DNA of 11,850 nt from DATHWB01 sp040902855 (GCA_040902855.1 JBBDWN010000173.1:1-11850); one strand, 5' to 3'; shown: positions 1 through 7,256, counted from the stretch's first letter. Program-made: numbers and translations. Notes: generated by a model from the sequence alone, not told the origin.

Positions 1-87
1 CGGCTGTCTCCCCCCAGCACTCCCTCCCAAAGCCTCGGTCGCGAGGGGGAGAGAGGTGCCTAGGGTCCCAACGGCGGTCGTGCTACG

Positions 88-1815
88 GTGAACTCCCGTG
101 CTGAACAGGTATCGAAACCGTCTGTGCGGAGCCTCCGGAGACCTCCGTTGAAGGGCCGTCCCACCAAGTACGTTTTCGTGACCGGTGGTGTCGTCTCCAG
201 TCTGGGGAAAGGCATCACTGCCGCCTCCCTCGGTCGGATCCTCAAGACCCGAGGACTCAACGTCGTCATCCAGAAACTGGATCCATACATCAACGTCGAT
301 CCCGGGACGATGAATCCGTTTCAGCACGGAGAGGTGTTCGTCACGGACGACGGGGGAGAGACCGACCTGGATCTCGGTCATTATGAACGGTTCGTCGGGA
401 CCAACCTTCGCCGTACATCGAACGTGACCGCAGGCTCGATCTATCTCTCCGTCATCAAGAAGGAACGCAGAGGGGACTACCTCGGCGACACCGTCCAGGT
501 CATCCCGCACATCACGAACGAGATCAAGCATCGCATCCGCCAGGTCGGGTCGGAAGACGAGACCGACGTGGTCATCATCGAAGTCGGCGGAACCGTCGGT
601 GACATCGAAGGTCTGCCGTTCCTCGAAGCCATCCGGCAGTTCGCCAACGACGTCGGACGGGAGAACGCCATGTTCATCCACGTCACGCTGGTTCCGTACA
701 TCGCCTCGTCGGAAGAGTTGAAGTCGAAGCCGACCCAGCACTCCGTCGCCGAACTCCGGTCCAAGGGCATCACGCCAGACATCATCGTCGTGCGCTCCGA
801 TCGGCCGATCGACGACGCGGTTCGCAAGAAGATCTCGTTGTTCTGCGACGTCAGCACCCGGGCGGTGGTGAGCGCTCCCGACGCCACCGACATCTACGAG
901 GTTCCTTTGACGATGCACAAGAACGGCCTCGACACGGTGGTGTGCGAGCGGCTGGGTCTCGACTGCGATCCGCCGGACCTCTCTGTATGGCAGAAGATGG
1001 TCGAACGCATTCGCGTTGCAGACAACCCGGTGACGATCGGCATTGTCGGCAAGTACGTCGACCTGCCTGATGCCTACCTCTCGGTCGCCGAAGCGCTCCG
1101 TCACGGCGCCGCCGCCAACGACCTTTCGCTCGACCTGCGGTGGATTCCTTCCGACGAACTCACGGGAATGCTGTCGTCGAGCTACCTCGACGACCTTGAC
1201 GGCATGGTCGTCCCTGGCGGTTTCGGATCGCGCGGTGTCGAAGGGAAGATTGCCGCCATCCGGTTCGCCCGCGAGCGCGGCATTCCGTTCCTCGGTCTGT
1301 GCCTCGGACTGCAATGCGCAGTCATCGAGTTCGCCAGGAACGTCCTCGACCTCGAAGAAGCGAATTCGACGGAGTTCGACCCGACCACCACCCATCCCGT
1401 CATCGACCTGATGGCGAGCCAGGAGGGTGTCGAGGACATGGGAGGAACGATGCGCCTCGGTCTTTACGCGGCCAAGCTGGCAGAAGGAACGCTCGTGCGG
1501 CGTCTCTACGGCAGCGAACTCATCTATGAGCGCCATCGGCACCGCTGGGAGGTCAACAATCGTTATCGCCGTGACCTCGAAGACGCAGGCATGTGCCTCT
1601 CGGGAGTCTCGCCCGACGAATCCCTGGTCGAATTCATCGAACTCCCTGACCATCCGTTCTTCGTGGGTACCCAAGCCCATCCCGAGTTCAAGTCCAGACC
1701 CGACGCGCCACACCCGCTCTTCGTGGGGTTGGCCCAGGCGGCCGGCCGTCACGCCGCCCGACGGCGTGCAGTCACGGCGGCAGCCGACGCGCCCGCTCCG
1801 TCACCGGTGAAGTGA
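88..1815 (+). CDS. pyrG: CTP synthase (glutamine-hydrolysing)
   Basis: Makes CTP from UTP, ATP and glutamine, the last step of de novo pyrimidine nucleotide synthesis, in the cytoplasm. The N-terminal amidoligase domain (about residues 27-300) opens with YVFVTGGVVSSLGKG, the nucleotide-binding loop. The C-terminal class I glutamine amidotransferase domain (about 314-555) shows the nucleophile Cys405 in GLCLGLQ and the His531/Glu533 pair in AHPEF. At 575 residues it has the usual family length, with a short Ala/Pro-rich tail. The start is uncertain: GTG at 88 is the longest choice, but the first 21 residues look unlike the conserved core. TTG at 148 has GGAG seven bases upstream and gives the usual short N-terminus; GTG at 124 is also in frame. 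The stop overlaps the next start by 4 bp (GTGA), implying translational coupling. Identity is certain; only the start is open. Confidence 0.97.
   Translation: MNSRAEQVSKPSVRSLRRPPLKGRPTKYVFVTGGVVSSLGKGITAASLGRILKTRGLNVVIQKLDPYINVDPGTMNPFQHGEVFVTDDGGETDLDLGHYERFVGTNLRRTSNVTAGSIYLSVIKKERRGDYLGDTVQVIPHITNEIKHRIRQVGSEDETDVVIIEVGGTVGDIEGLPFLEAIRQFANDVGRENAMFIHVTLVPYIASSEELKSKPTQHSVAELRSKGITPDIIVVRSDRPIDDAVRKKISLFCDVSTRAVVSAPDATDIYEVPLTMHKNGLDTVVCERLGLDCDPPDLSVWQKMVERIRVADNPVTIGIVGKYVDLPDAYLSVAEALRHGAAANDLSLDLRWIPSDELTGMLSSSYLDDLDGMVVPGGFGSRGVEGKIAAIRFARERGIPFLGLCLGLQCAVIEFARNVLDLEEANSTEFDPTTTHPVIDLMASQEGVEDMGGTMRLGLYAAKLAEGTLVRRLYGSELIYERHRHRWEVNNRYRRDLEDAGMCLSGVSPDESLVEFIELPDHPFFVGTQAHPEFKSRPDAPHPLFVGLAQAAGRHAARRRAVTAAADAPAPSPVK
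137..140 (+). promoter_or_regulatory. candidate ribosome binding site for a shorter pyrG start
   Basis: GGAG lies seven bases before an in-frame TTG at 148. From that TTG the protein would begin MKGRPTKYVFVTGG, close to the N-terminal length typical of CTP synthases. No comparable site precedes GTG 88. GGAG is also half of the palindrome CTCCGGAG (133-140), so it could be chance. Confidence 0.3.
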
Positions 1816-2345
1816 ACTTCGTCGAGGAGGGTGTCACCACTCTCGGCACCGGAATGTTCATCCGACTCGAGCGAGTCGTCCTGCGGGCGCCTGACGGAAC
1901 GACTCATCCCAGAGACGTCCTCCGACATCCTGGCGGTGTCGCCGTCCTGCCCACCGAGTCCGGCCGAGTCTGGCTCGTGCGGCAGTACCGCGTTGCCGTT
2001 CGTCGACCACTTCTCGAGATCCCTGCAGGCAAACGCGACATCGCGGACGAGCCTCCGATCGAGGGCGCCCGGCGTGAGCTGCGCGAAGAGCTCGGGATGA
2101 CCGCATCCGATTGGTCGTCCCTCGGGACGATGGAACCATCGCCCGGATACACAGACGAGGTCATCCACCTGTTCGCTGCCAGCGGTATCGTCGCCGATAC
2201 GAGACATCCCCAAGGGGCCGAAGAGGTCGAAGCAGAAGTCGTGGAGATGTCGTTGGACGAGGCCCTGGAGGCGGTCGACTCCGGCGAGATCACCGACGCC
2301 AAGACCCAGATCGCCCTGCTGCGCTGGTCGAGGAGGAACCAATGA
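1812..2345 (+). CDS. Nudix hydrolase, ADP-ribose pyrophosphatase type
   Basis: Probably hydrolyses ADP-ribose (or a related nucleotide sugar) to AMP and ribose 5-phosphate in the cytoplasm. The Nudix box runs from Gly73 in EIPAGKRD through Glu80 to RRELREELGM, with metal-binding Glu89, Glu92 and Glu93. There are six rather than five residues between the Gly and the first Glu, which I recall as common in actinobacterial ADP-ribose pyrophosphatases. The upstream LLEIPAG and downstream PSPGYTDE segments are typical of the ADPRase subgroup. The 177-residue length is normal. GTG 1812 is preferred over ATG 1854 because the N-terminal strand region (residues 3-40) resembles relatives such as M. tuberculosis Rv1700, which also follows pyrG. 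It overlaps pyrG by 4 bp and ald by 4 bp. The exact substrate cannot be read from the sequence. Confidence 0.93.
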   Translation: MNFVEEGVTTLGTGMFIRLERVVLRAPDGTTHPRDVLRHPGGVAVLPTESGRVWLVRQYRVAVRRPLLEIPAGKRDIADEPPIEGARRELREELGMTASDWSSLGTMEPSPGYTDEVIHLFAASGIVADTRHPQGAEEVEAEVVEMSLDEALEAVDSGEITDAKTQIALLRWSRRNQ

Positions 2346-3460
2346 TCGTTGGAGTGCCGCGCGAGGTGAAGACCTCCGAGTTTCGCGTTGCCATCACACC
2401 GGTGGGCGTGCGCGAGCTTGTGGCTCACGGCCACGAAGTTCTCATCGAGACGAACGCCGGTGAAGGCTCGACGATCCACGACGAGGAGTATGAGGCACAA
2501 GGCGCGCGGATAGTCAGCCACGCGACCGACATCTATTCGGAAGCGGACATGATCCTCAAGGTCAAGGAACCGCAAGCGAGCGAGTTCGACCTGTTCCGAC
2601 CCGGTCAGCTGCTGTTCACGTATCTGCATCTCGCCGCCTATCCGGACGTCGCCGACGCCCTCATGGCCAAAGGTGTCACCGCGATCGCGTACGAAACCGT
2701 TCAGCTCTCCGACCGCTCGCTGCCGCTGCTGGCTCCGATGTCCGAGATCGCGGGCCGCATGGCGACCCAGGTGGGCGCCCGATTCCTTGAGAAGTCCCAA
2801 GGGGGACGCGGTGTGCTGCTCGGGGGGATACCCGGGGTCCGTCCGGCCAAAGTCGTGATCATCGGTGGAGGAACTTCGGGTTCGAATGCCGCCGCGGTCG
2901 CTGTGGGCATGCAGGCTCATGTGACGATCGTCGATCGTGACCTCGCCCGGCTGCGCACCCTCGACGCCCACTATCAGGGGCGTCTGGTCACGATGGCCTC
3001 CAATCGCCTGACGCTCGAAGAACTCGTCCTCGACGCCGACCTGGTCATCGGAAGCGTCCTCATTCCCGGGGCCAGCGCACCGAAGCTGGTCACCGAAGAC
3101 ATGGTGCGAGGGATGCCGCGTGGCGCCGTACTCGTCGACATCGCCATCGATCAAGGCGGGTGCTTCGAGACCAGCCGCGAGACCACCCACACCGATCCGG
3201 TCTACATGCTCCATGACGTCGTCCACTACGCCGTGGGCAACATCCCTGGCGCCGTCCCCAACACGTCCACCTACGGACTCACCAACGCCACCCTGCAATA
3301 TGTTCTCGCCATCGCCGATCTGGGTGTCCGAGACGCCATCGGGCGTCACCCCGAGCTTCTCGGAGGGGTCAGCACCGTCTCCGGTCACCTCACGAATCTC
3401 GCTGTGACCGAAAGCCTCGGGCGGCCGTTCGTGGATCCGTTGGTGGCGCTCGCCGGTTGA
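2342..3460 (+). CDS. ald: Alanine dehydrogenase
   Basis: NAD-dependent reversible conversion of L-alanine to pyruvate and ammonia. At 372 residues it is full length and collinear with characterised enzymes. Residues at the expected active-site positions are Arg15 (substrate), Lys75 in KVKEP, His96 in YLHLA and Asp270 in AIDQGG. The Rossmann loop is IIGGGTSGSNAA (173-184), and Asp198 at the end of the second strand fits NAD rather than NADP. The C-terminal half carries the family segments around HYAVGNIPGAVPNTST (295-310). The start is ATG 2342, overlapping the Nudix stop by 4 bp (ATGA). A strong AGGAGG at 2331-2336, five bases upstream, fixes this start, although the frame stays open further upstream. 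The gene is not part of the pyrG-Nudix-xerD order I recall from mycobacteria, so it looks inserted into this operon in this lineage. Confidence 0.96.
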   Translation: MIVGVPREVKTSEFRVAITPVGVRELVAHGHEVLIETNAGEGSTIHDEEYEAQGARIVSHATDIYSEADMILKVKEPQASEFDLFRPGQLLFTYLHLAAYPDVADALMAKGVTAIAYETVQLSDRSLPLLAPMSEIAGRMATQVGARFLEKSQGGRGVLLGGIPGVRPAKVVIIGGGTSGSNAAAVAVGMQAHVTIVDRDLARLRTLDAHYQGRLVTMASNRLTLEELVLDADLVIGSVLIPGASAPKLVTEDMVRGMPRGAVLVDIAIDQGGCFETSRETTHTDPVYMLHDVVHYAVGNIPGAVPNTSTYGLTNATLQYVLAIADLGVRDAIGRHPELLGGVSTVSGHLTNLAVTESLGRPFVDPLVALAG

Positions 3461-3467
3461 CCGGGCG

Positions 3468-4337
3468 ATGGCCGCCCTCGACCGACAGATCGACGAGTTC
3501 CTGGCGGCGCTGGCCGTCGAGCGAGGGTTCTCTCCGGCCACCATCGATGCCTACCGGCGGGACCTGACGCAGTATCGGACTCACGTCGGAGACAACGAGT
3601 CGACGGTCGGGTCCATCGACGACTTCGTCACGTCTCTGAGCGACATGGCCCCGAGCACCGTCGCTCGGAAGATCGCTGCCATTCGCGGGTTCCATCGGTT
3701 TCTCGTCTCCGAGGGCATTCGCAGTGATGACCCGTCGGGACTGGTGGACGCCCCTCGGCTGGGAGACTCGATCCCGAAGGCTCTCGACGTGGAGGCGTGC
3801 ATTCGGTTGGTCACCGCTCCCGATGCGTCCACCCCGGCGGGCTCGCGTGATCGAGCGATGCTCGAGGTGCTGTATGGCACAGGTGCGCGGGCGAGCGAGA
3901 TCGTCACCCTCGATCTCGCCTCCCTCGACGTCGAGCAAGCAACCGCCGTGTTGACCGGGAAGGGCAACAAGCAGCGGATGGTTCCCCTCGGGGGCCCTGC
4001 GGTGGGTGCGCTGAGTGAGTGGTTGCAGGCACGGCTCGAGTTGGGTCCGAAGGACGACGCCGTGTTTGTGAACCTGCGGGGGCGGCGTCTCACCCGCCAA
4101 ACGGTGTTCGATGTGGTGAAGCGCGCCGCGGTCCGGGCGGGTCTGGATTCGGCGGAAATCTCGCCGCACGTCCTCCGTCATAGTGCGGCGACGCACATGA
4201 TCGAAGCGGGCGCCGACATCCGGACGGTTCAGGAATTGCTGGGTCACGCTAACGTGAGCACCACTCAGGTGTATACGCGAGTCACTCCCAGTCACCTCAG
4301 GGAGATCTACCTCGAAGCGCACCCGAGAAGCCAGTGA
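3468..4337 (+). CDS. xerD: Site-specific tyrosine recombinase XerD
   Basis: Resolves chromosome dimers at dif with a XerC partner at the FtsK-bearing septum. The N-terminal SAM-like core-binding domain (about residues 4-85) includes ERGFSPATIDAYRRDL. The catalytic domain (about 105-285) has all the tyrosine recombinase residues: Arg141 in GTGARASE, Lys165 in TGKGNKQR, His234 and Arg237 in SPHVLRHS, His260 in LLGHANVS, and nucleophile Tyr269 in TQVYTRV. The 289-residue length is slightly short but normal. ATG 3468 lies seven bases after the ald stop. XerD is preferred over XerC because of the position between a pyrG-Nudix pair and scpAB, which matches xerD in other Actinobacteria. The sequence alone does not separate the paralogues cleanly. 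There are no integrase-like neighbours or attachment-site repeats, so this is the housekeeping enzyme. Confidence 0.93.
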   Translation: MAALDRQIDEFLAALAVERGFSPATIDAYRRDLTQYRTHVGDNESTVGSIDDFVTSLSDMAPSTVARKIAAIRGFHRFLVSEGIRSDDPSGLVDAPRLGDSIPKALDVEACIRLVTAPDASTPAGSRDRAMLEVLYGTGARASEIVTLDLASLDVEQATAVLTGKGNKQRMVPLGGPAVGALSEWLQARLELGPKDDAVFVNLRGRRLTRQTVFDVVKRAAVRAGLDSAEISPHVLRHSAATHMIEAGADIRTVQELLGHANVSTTQVYTRVTPSHLREIYLEAHPRSQ

Positions 4338-4346
4338 GGACGGACT

Positions 4347-4694
4347 ATGACCACCTTCGACACGACTTCGGCGAAGGTCGCCCTGACGGAAGAACGAGAA
4401 AAGATCATCCACCAGATGATCGAACTCGGGGTGACCGATACCGGTGAGCTGACGGGCGACGTCGACTACGGCGACGGGTTCGCAGACGCGGGCGCAGCAA
4501 CTGCGGAACGAACCGAAGTTCTGGTGGTCGTCGAATCCCTCAAGTCCCAACTCTCCGACATCGACGCCGCGTTCGTCCAGATCGAAAAGGGCGAATACGG
4601 GGTCTGCATCGTCTGCGGGAAGGACATTCCCAAGGATCGGCTGGAGTTCCGTCCATCGTCGATCCACTGCGTCGGTTGCAAGACGAGCCGCTGA
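4347..4694 (+). CDS. TraR/DksA-type C4 zinc-finger protein
   Basis: A 115-residue member of the DksA/TraR group, which binds the RNA polymerase secondary channel and modulates initiation, often together with (p)ppGpp. The C-terminal zinc finger is intact: Cys87 and Cys90 in CIVC, Cys108 and Cys111 in CVGC. The flanking family pattern is AFVQIEKGEYGVC followed by IPKDRLEFRP. Two helices (about 12-28 and 50-82) can form a short coiled coil. Its tip region (40-50) carries Asp43 and Asp47 but not a strict DxxDxA signature, so DksA-like activity on polymerase is not assured. ATG 4347 has GAGGA (4336-4340) six bases upstream, overlapping the xerD stop. The HD gene follows after 4 bp. Family assignment is firm; the function is inferred. 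Confidence 0.9.
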   Translation: MTTFDTTSAKVALTEEREKIIHQMIELGVTDTGELTGDVDYGDGFADAGAATAERTEVLVVVESLKSQLSDIDAAFVQIEKGEYGVCIVCGKDIPKDRLEFRPSSIHCVGCKTSR

Positions 4695-4698
4695 ACCC

Positions 4699-5202
4699 TT
4701 GCCGGAGTCGTGGAGCCATCTCACCCGCCGGTTCTTCTGGTCGCTGCGGGTGCGTCCGCTGACGCAACCAGAACGAGCGTATGTCGCTTCGCTGCTGGAA
4801 GGGGCGATGCGGGTGGCGTTCTTCGAACAGTCGACCGCCGATCAACGTCACGGTCTCGACGCTGCCCGACTCGCCGCCCGACATCGAGTCTCATCCGACG
4901 TGGTGACGGCGGCGCTCGTCCATGACATCGGAAAGCGGCACGCTCAGCTGGGTGTGATCGGTCGGTCGGTCGCGTCAGTCTGTGGCCGTCTCGGGCTTCC
5001 GGCACCGGCCCGCCTTGGGATGTACCTCGATCATCCTCGCCTGGGTGCAGACGAATTGGCCGGCTTCGGAGCGAGCCCTCTGATCGTCGACTTCACCCGC
5101 CACCACCATGGAGGGCGGCCGTCCAGCATCGCCGAGAACGATTGGGAGGTCCTGGTCGCCGCCGACGCGACGGTCACCGGACCGGGCGCCTTCGACAACT
5201 AG
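4699..5202 (+). CDS. Compact HD-domain phosphohydrolase, HD-GYP-like residue set
   Basis: A 167-residue soluble protein built almost entirely of one HD domain. Metal-ligand candidates in order are His51 (RHG), His75-Asp76 (VHDIGK), His112 (DHPRLG), His135-His137 (RHHHGGRP) and Asp156 (AADATV). The extra histidines after the HD pair resemble the HD-GYP order (HP.iG, then HHE..GYP) with the GYP part degenerate. A two-metal phosphodiesterase or nucleotide hydrolase is therefore plausible. The substrate is unknown; a YqeK-like dinucleotide hydrolase is an alternative. The N-terminal RRFFWSLRVRPL stretch matches a hypothetical actinobacterial family I recall, which supports the TTG 4699 start. No Shine-Dalgarno is visible, and GTG 4753 is a weaker alternative. 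It begins four bases after the zinc-finger gene and ends 13 bases before scpA. No signal peptide or membrane segment. Confidence 0.85.
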   Translation: MPESWSHLTRRFFWSLRVRPLTQPERAYVASLLEGAMRVAFFEQSTADQRHGLDAARLAARHRVSSDVVTAALVHDIGKRHAQLGVIGRSVASVCGRLGLPAPARLGMYLDHPRLGADELAGFGASPLIVDFTRHHHGGRPSSIAENDWEVLVAADATVTGPGAFDN

Positions 5203-5205
5203 CCT
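5200..5205 (+). promoter_or_regulatory. candidate -10 element for scpA
   Basis: TAGCCT fits the actinobacterial TANNNT -10 pattern and is formed partly by the HD gene's TAG stop. It ends ten bases before the scpA ATG, so a transcript would start with almost no leader. No Shine-Dalgarno precedes scpA, which is compatible with a near-leaderless message. No -35 box is recognisable. Confidence 0.25.
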
Positions 5206-5215
5206 CACGTTCGCA

Positions 5216-5977
5216 ATGTCCTATCACGTCAGGACCTCGGTTTTCGAGGGGCCACTCGACCTGCTGCTCCAACTGATCACACGCCATCAGGTGGATGTGA
5301 CGTCGGTCAGCCTCGCCGATCTCGTCACCGAATACCTCACCCACCTCGACGAGATGCGGACCCTCGACCTCGACGTGACATCCGAGTTCCTGTTGATCGC
5401 CGCCACCCTCATCCAGTTGAAGATTCGACAGCTCCTCCCGACCGACACCGACCTGGATCTCGACGAAGAGCTCGAGTTGATGGAGGAACGCGACCGTTTG
5501 CTCAGCCGTCTCCTGATGTGTGTGACGTTCAAAGACGTGGCCGCAGTTCTCTCTGCTCGACTCGAGATCTCCAACCGCTTTGTTGCGAGAACGGCGGGGC
5601 TCGACGCACAGATCACGGTGGTGGCGCCCGAAGTGGACCTCGGAGTCGACGCGAACGGCCTCCTCCAGATTGCCACCCGGGTATTCACGACCCGTATCAC
5701 CGAGCCCGACCTCGATCATCTGGAGCTCGACCTCCCGTCCGTTCAGTCGGCCATCGATGAGCTACGAGTGAGGGTGACCGAACTCGCCGAGACGACGTTC
5801 GAGGACCTCGTGGCCCATTGCACCCGCCGGGTCGAGATCGGCGCCTATTTCCTCGCCCTCCTCGAAATGGCGCGGTGGGGACTCGTCGAACTCGCCCAGG
5901 ATGACTGGTTGTCGGACATCGAGGTGCGCCGGACCACCGGCGAAGCCCGCGGCCTCGTGTCCGAGTGGTCCGAGTGA
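5216..5977 (+). CDS. scpA: Segregation and condensation protein A (kleisin)
   Basis: The kleisin subunit of the SMC-ScpAB condensin, bridging SMC heads during chromosome condensation and segregation. The 253-residue protein opens with VFEGPLDLLLQLI (9-21), the ScpA hallmark, followed by ATLIQLKIRQLLP (63-75). An acidic linker (76-95) precedes the middle segment. The C-terminal winged helix (about 180-235) contains FLALLEMARWGLVEL (212-226), which contacts the SMC head. ATG 5216 was chosen because family similarity begins a few residues after it; the frame is open upstream, but that part overlaps the HD gene and resembles nothing. The stop overlaps the scpB ATG by one base (TGATG). The scpA-scpB-rluB order is widely conserved. 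Confidence 0.96.
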   Translation: MSYHVRTSVFEGPLDLLLQLITRHQVDVTSVSLADLVTEYLTHLDEMRTLDLDVTSEFLLIAATLIQLKIRQLLPTDTDLDLDEELELMEERDRLLSRLLMCVTFKDVAAVLSARLEISNRFVARTAGLDAQITVVAPEVDLGVDANGLLQIATRVFTTRITEPDLDHLELDLPSVQSAIDELRVRVTELAETTFEDLVAHCTRRVEIGAYFLALLEMARWGLVELAQDDWLSDIEVRRTTGEARGLVSEWSE

Positions 5978-6540
5978 TGGAGACCTCGGCCGCACTCGAA
6001 TCGATCCTATTCGTCACCGAGTCGCCGATTCCCACGACCGAGCTGGCAGAGTTGCTCGAGATGCCGGTCGAGTCGGTGGAACAGGAACTCGAACGACTGT
6101 CGCAGGCACTCGCCGAGCGGGGGAGTGGCCTCACCGTTCGGCAGGTGGGCGGTGGATGGCGGCTGTACACCCGTCCCGAGACTTACCCGTACCTCGAGCG
6201 GTTCGCCGCCGGTCCGACCGCCCGGCGCCTTTCGCCGGCCGCACTCGAAGTGCTTTCCGTGGTGGCCTACCGCCAGCCGGTGTCGCGCGGTCAGATCGCC
6301 GAGATCCGCGGCGTCGACTCCGACTCTTCCATCCGGTCGTTGGAACGACTCGGGCTCATCGAAGAAGCGGCCAGACTGGCCACTCCGGGCAATCCGGCCG
6401 TCTACCGGACTTCGGAGACGTTCCTGGAGCGGCTCGGCCTCAACTCGTTGGACGAGCTTCCGCCGCTCGCCGACCATGTTCCGCCGGCATCGGTCGTGGA
6501 GGTTCTCGAGGAGACCTTTCGGGATACCATCGACGAGTGA
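5977..6540 (+). CDS. scpB: Segregation and condensation protein B
   Basis: Forms a dimer of winged-helix pairs that wraps ScpA in the SMC-ScpAB condensin. In the 187-residue protein the first winged helix (about 4-75) includes ALESILFVTESPI and a GGGWRLYTRPE wing. The second (about 84-155) carries LSPAALEVLSVVAYRQPVSR (85-104), the most conserved stretch, then a GNPAVYRTSETFLERLGL segment. A Pro-rich tail ends the protein. ATG 5977 overlaps the scpA stop by one base; in-frame GTGs at 5965 and 5974 are possible but would lie deeper in scpA. No Shine-Dalgarno is visible, so translation probably depends on coupling. The stop overlaps rluB by 4 bp. Confidence 0.95.
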   Translation: METSAALESILFVTESPIPTTELAELLEMPVESVEQELERLSQALAERGSGLTVRQVGGGWRLYTRPETYPYLERFAAGPTARRLSPAALEVLSVVAYRQPVSRGQIAEIRGVDSDSSIRSLERLGLIEEAARLATPGNPAVYRTSETFLERLGLNSLDELPPLADHVPPASVVEVLEETFRDTIDE

Positions 6541-7256
6541 CTCCCGTCCGCCTGCAGAAGGCCATCAGCGCCGCCGGCCTCATGTCGCGGCGAGCAGCCG
6601 AGGACCTCATCCGCGAAGGCCGGGTGACAATCGACGGTCGAAAGGCGGTCCTCGGCGATCGATGCGACCCGGAAGTCTCGGTTGTGATGGTGGACGGTGC
6701 CCGCATCCCGATCGCTCCCGGGATCGTCACCTACCTCGTTGCCAAACCCCCCGGTGTGGTGTGTACGACCAAGGACCCGCAGGGTCGACCGACCGTCATC
6801 GACCTCGTACCGCCTGAGCCTCGGGTGTGGCCGGTGGGACGCCTTGACACGGACTCCGAGGGACTGATCCTCGTCTCCAACGACGGCGACCTCACGAACC
6901 ACGTCACCCACCCCTCCAACGGTGTGACGAAGACCTACGTCGTCGAGGTGTCCGGCAGCCCGGGTCGCAAGGCGCTCCGGGCGCTCGAAGAAGGCGTCCA
7001 ACTCGACGACGGACCTGCCCGGGCCTTTTCAGCCCGCCGTCTGGACCTTTCGGGACGACGCTCGCTCATCGAGATCGTCATGAACGAAGGTCGAAACAGA
7101 GAGGTGCGACGGATGTGCGACTTCATCGGCCATCCGGCCCTTCGGCTCGTCCGGACCGCGATCGGACCGATCGTCGACCGTTCGCTCGAACCAGGTTCGT
7201 GGCGGCCCCTCAGCCCTGGCGAAGTGGCTGCGCTCTATCGCTACGGTCGATCATGA
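6537..7256 (+). CDS. rluB: 23S rRNA pseudouridine synthase, RluB/RsuA family
   Basis: Isomerises a uridine in 23S rRNA (by analogy U2605-type sites) during large-subunit assembly. The 239-residue protein begins with an S4 RNA-binding domain (about 1-60; LQKAISAAGLMSRRAAEDLI at 6-25). The catalytic domain follows, with the nucleophile Asp104 in GRLDTDSEGLIL. Later family segments are THPSNGVTKTYVVEV (124-138) and EGRNREVRRMCD (184-195). GTG 6537 overlaps the scpB stop by 4 bp (GTGA) and places the S4 domain right at the N-terminus as expected. The position after scpAB is the usual location for the actinobacterial RluB-like enzyme. Exact target uridine and RluB versus RsuA specificity are inferred from context. 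Confidence 0.93.
   Translation: MTPVRLQKAISAAGLMSRRAAEDLIREGRVTIDGRKAVLGDRCDPEVSVVMVDGARIPIAPGIVTYLVAKPPGVVCTTKDPQGRPTVIDLVPPEPRVWPVGRLDTDSEGLILVSNDGDLTNHVTHPSNGVTKTYVVEVSGSPGRKALRALEEGVQLDDGPARAFSARRLDLSGRRSLIEIVMNEGRNREVRRMCDFIGHPALRLVRTAIGPIVDRSLEPGSWRPLSPGEVAALYRYGRS

Noticed and set aside
33..46. CCTCG-GTCG-CGAGG hairpin as an intrinsic terminator
   Set aside because: Stem of only five pairs and no following T-run.
133..140. CTCCGGAG palindrome as an operator for pyrG
   Set aside because: Eight-base palindromes arise often by chance at this GC content. It has no second copy nearby and lies within the possible coding region.
1904..3544. 546-codon minus-strand open frame opposite the Nudix gene and ald
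   Set aside because: High-GC antisense shadow. The translation is low-complexity with no recognisable domain, and it lies over two certain genes.
3390..4724. 444-codon minus-strand open frame opposite xerD and the zinc-finger gene
   Set aside because: Arg/Gly/Asp-rich shadow without motifs, entirely antisense to well-supported genes.
7242..7247. TACGGT before aroA as a -10 element
   Set aside because: Only five bases from the ATG and fully explained as rluB coding sequence; too close for normal initiation.
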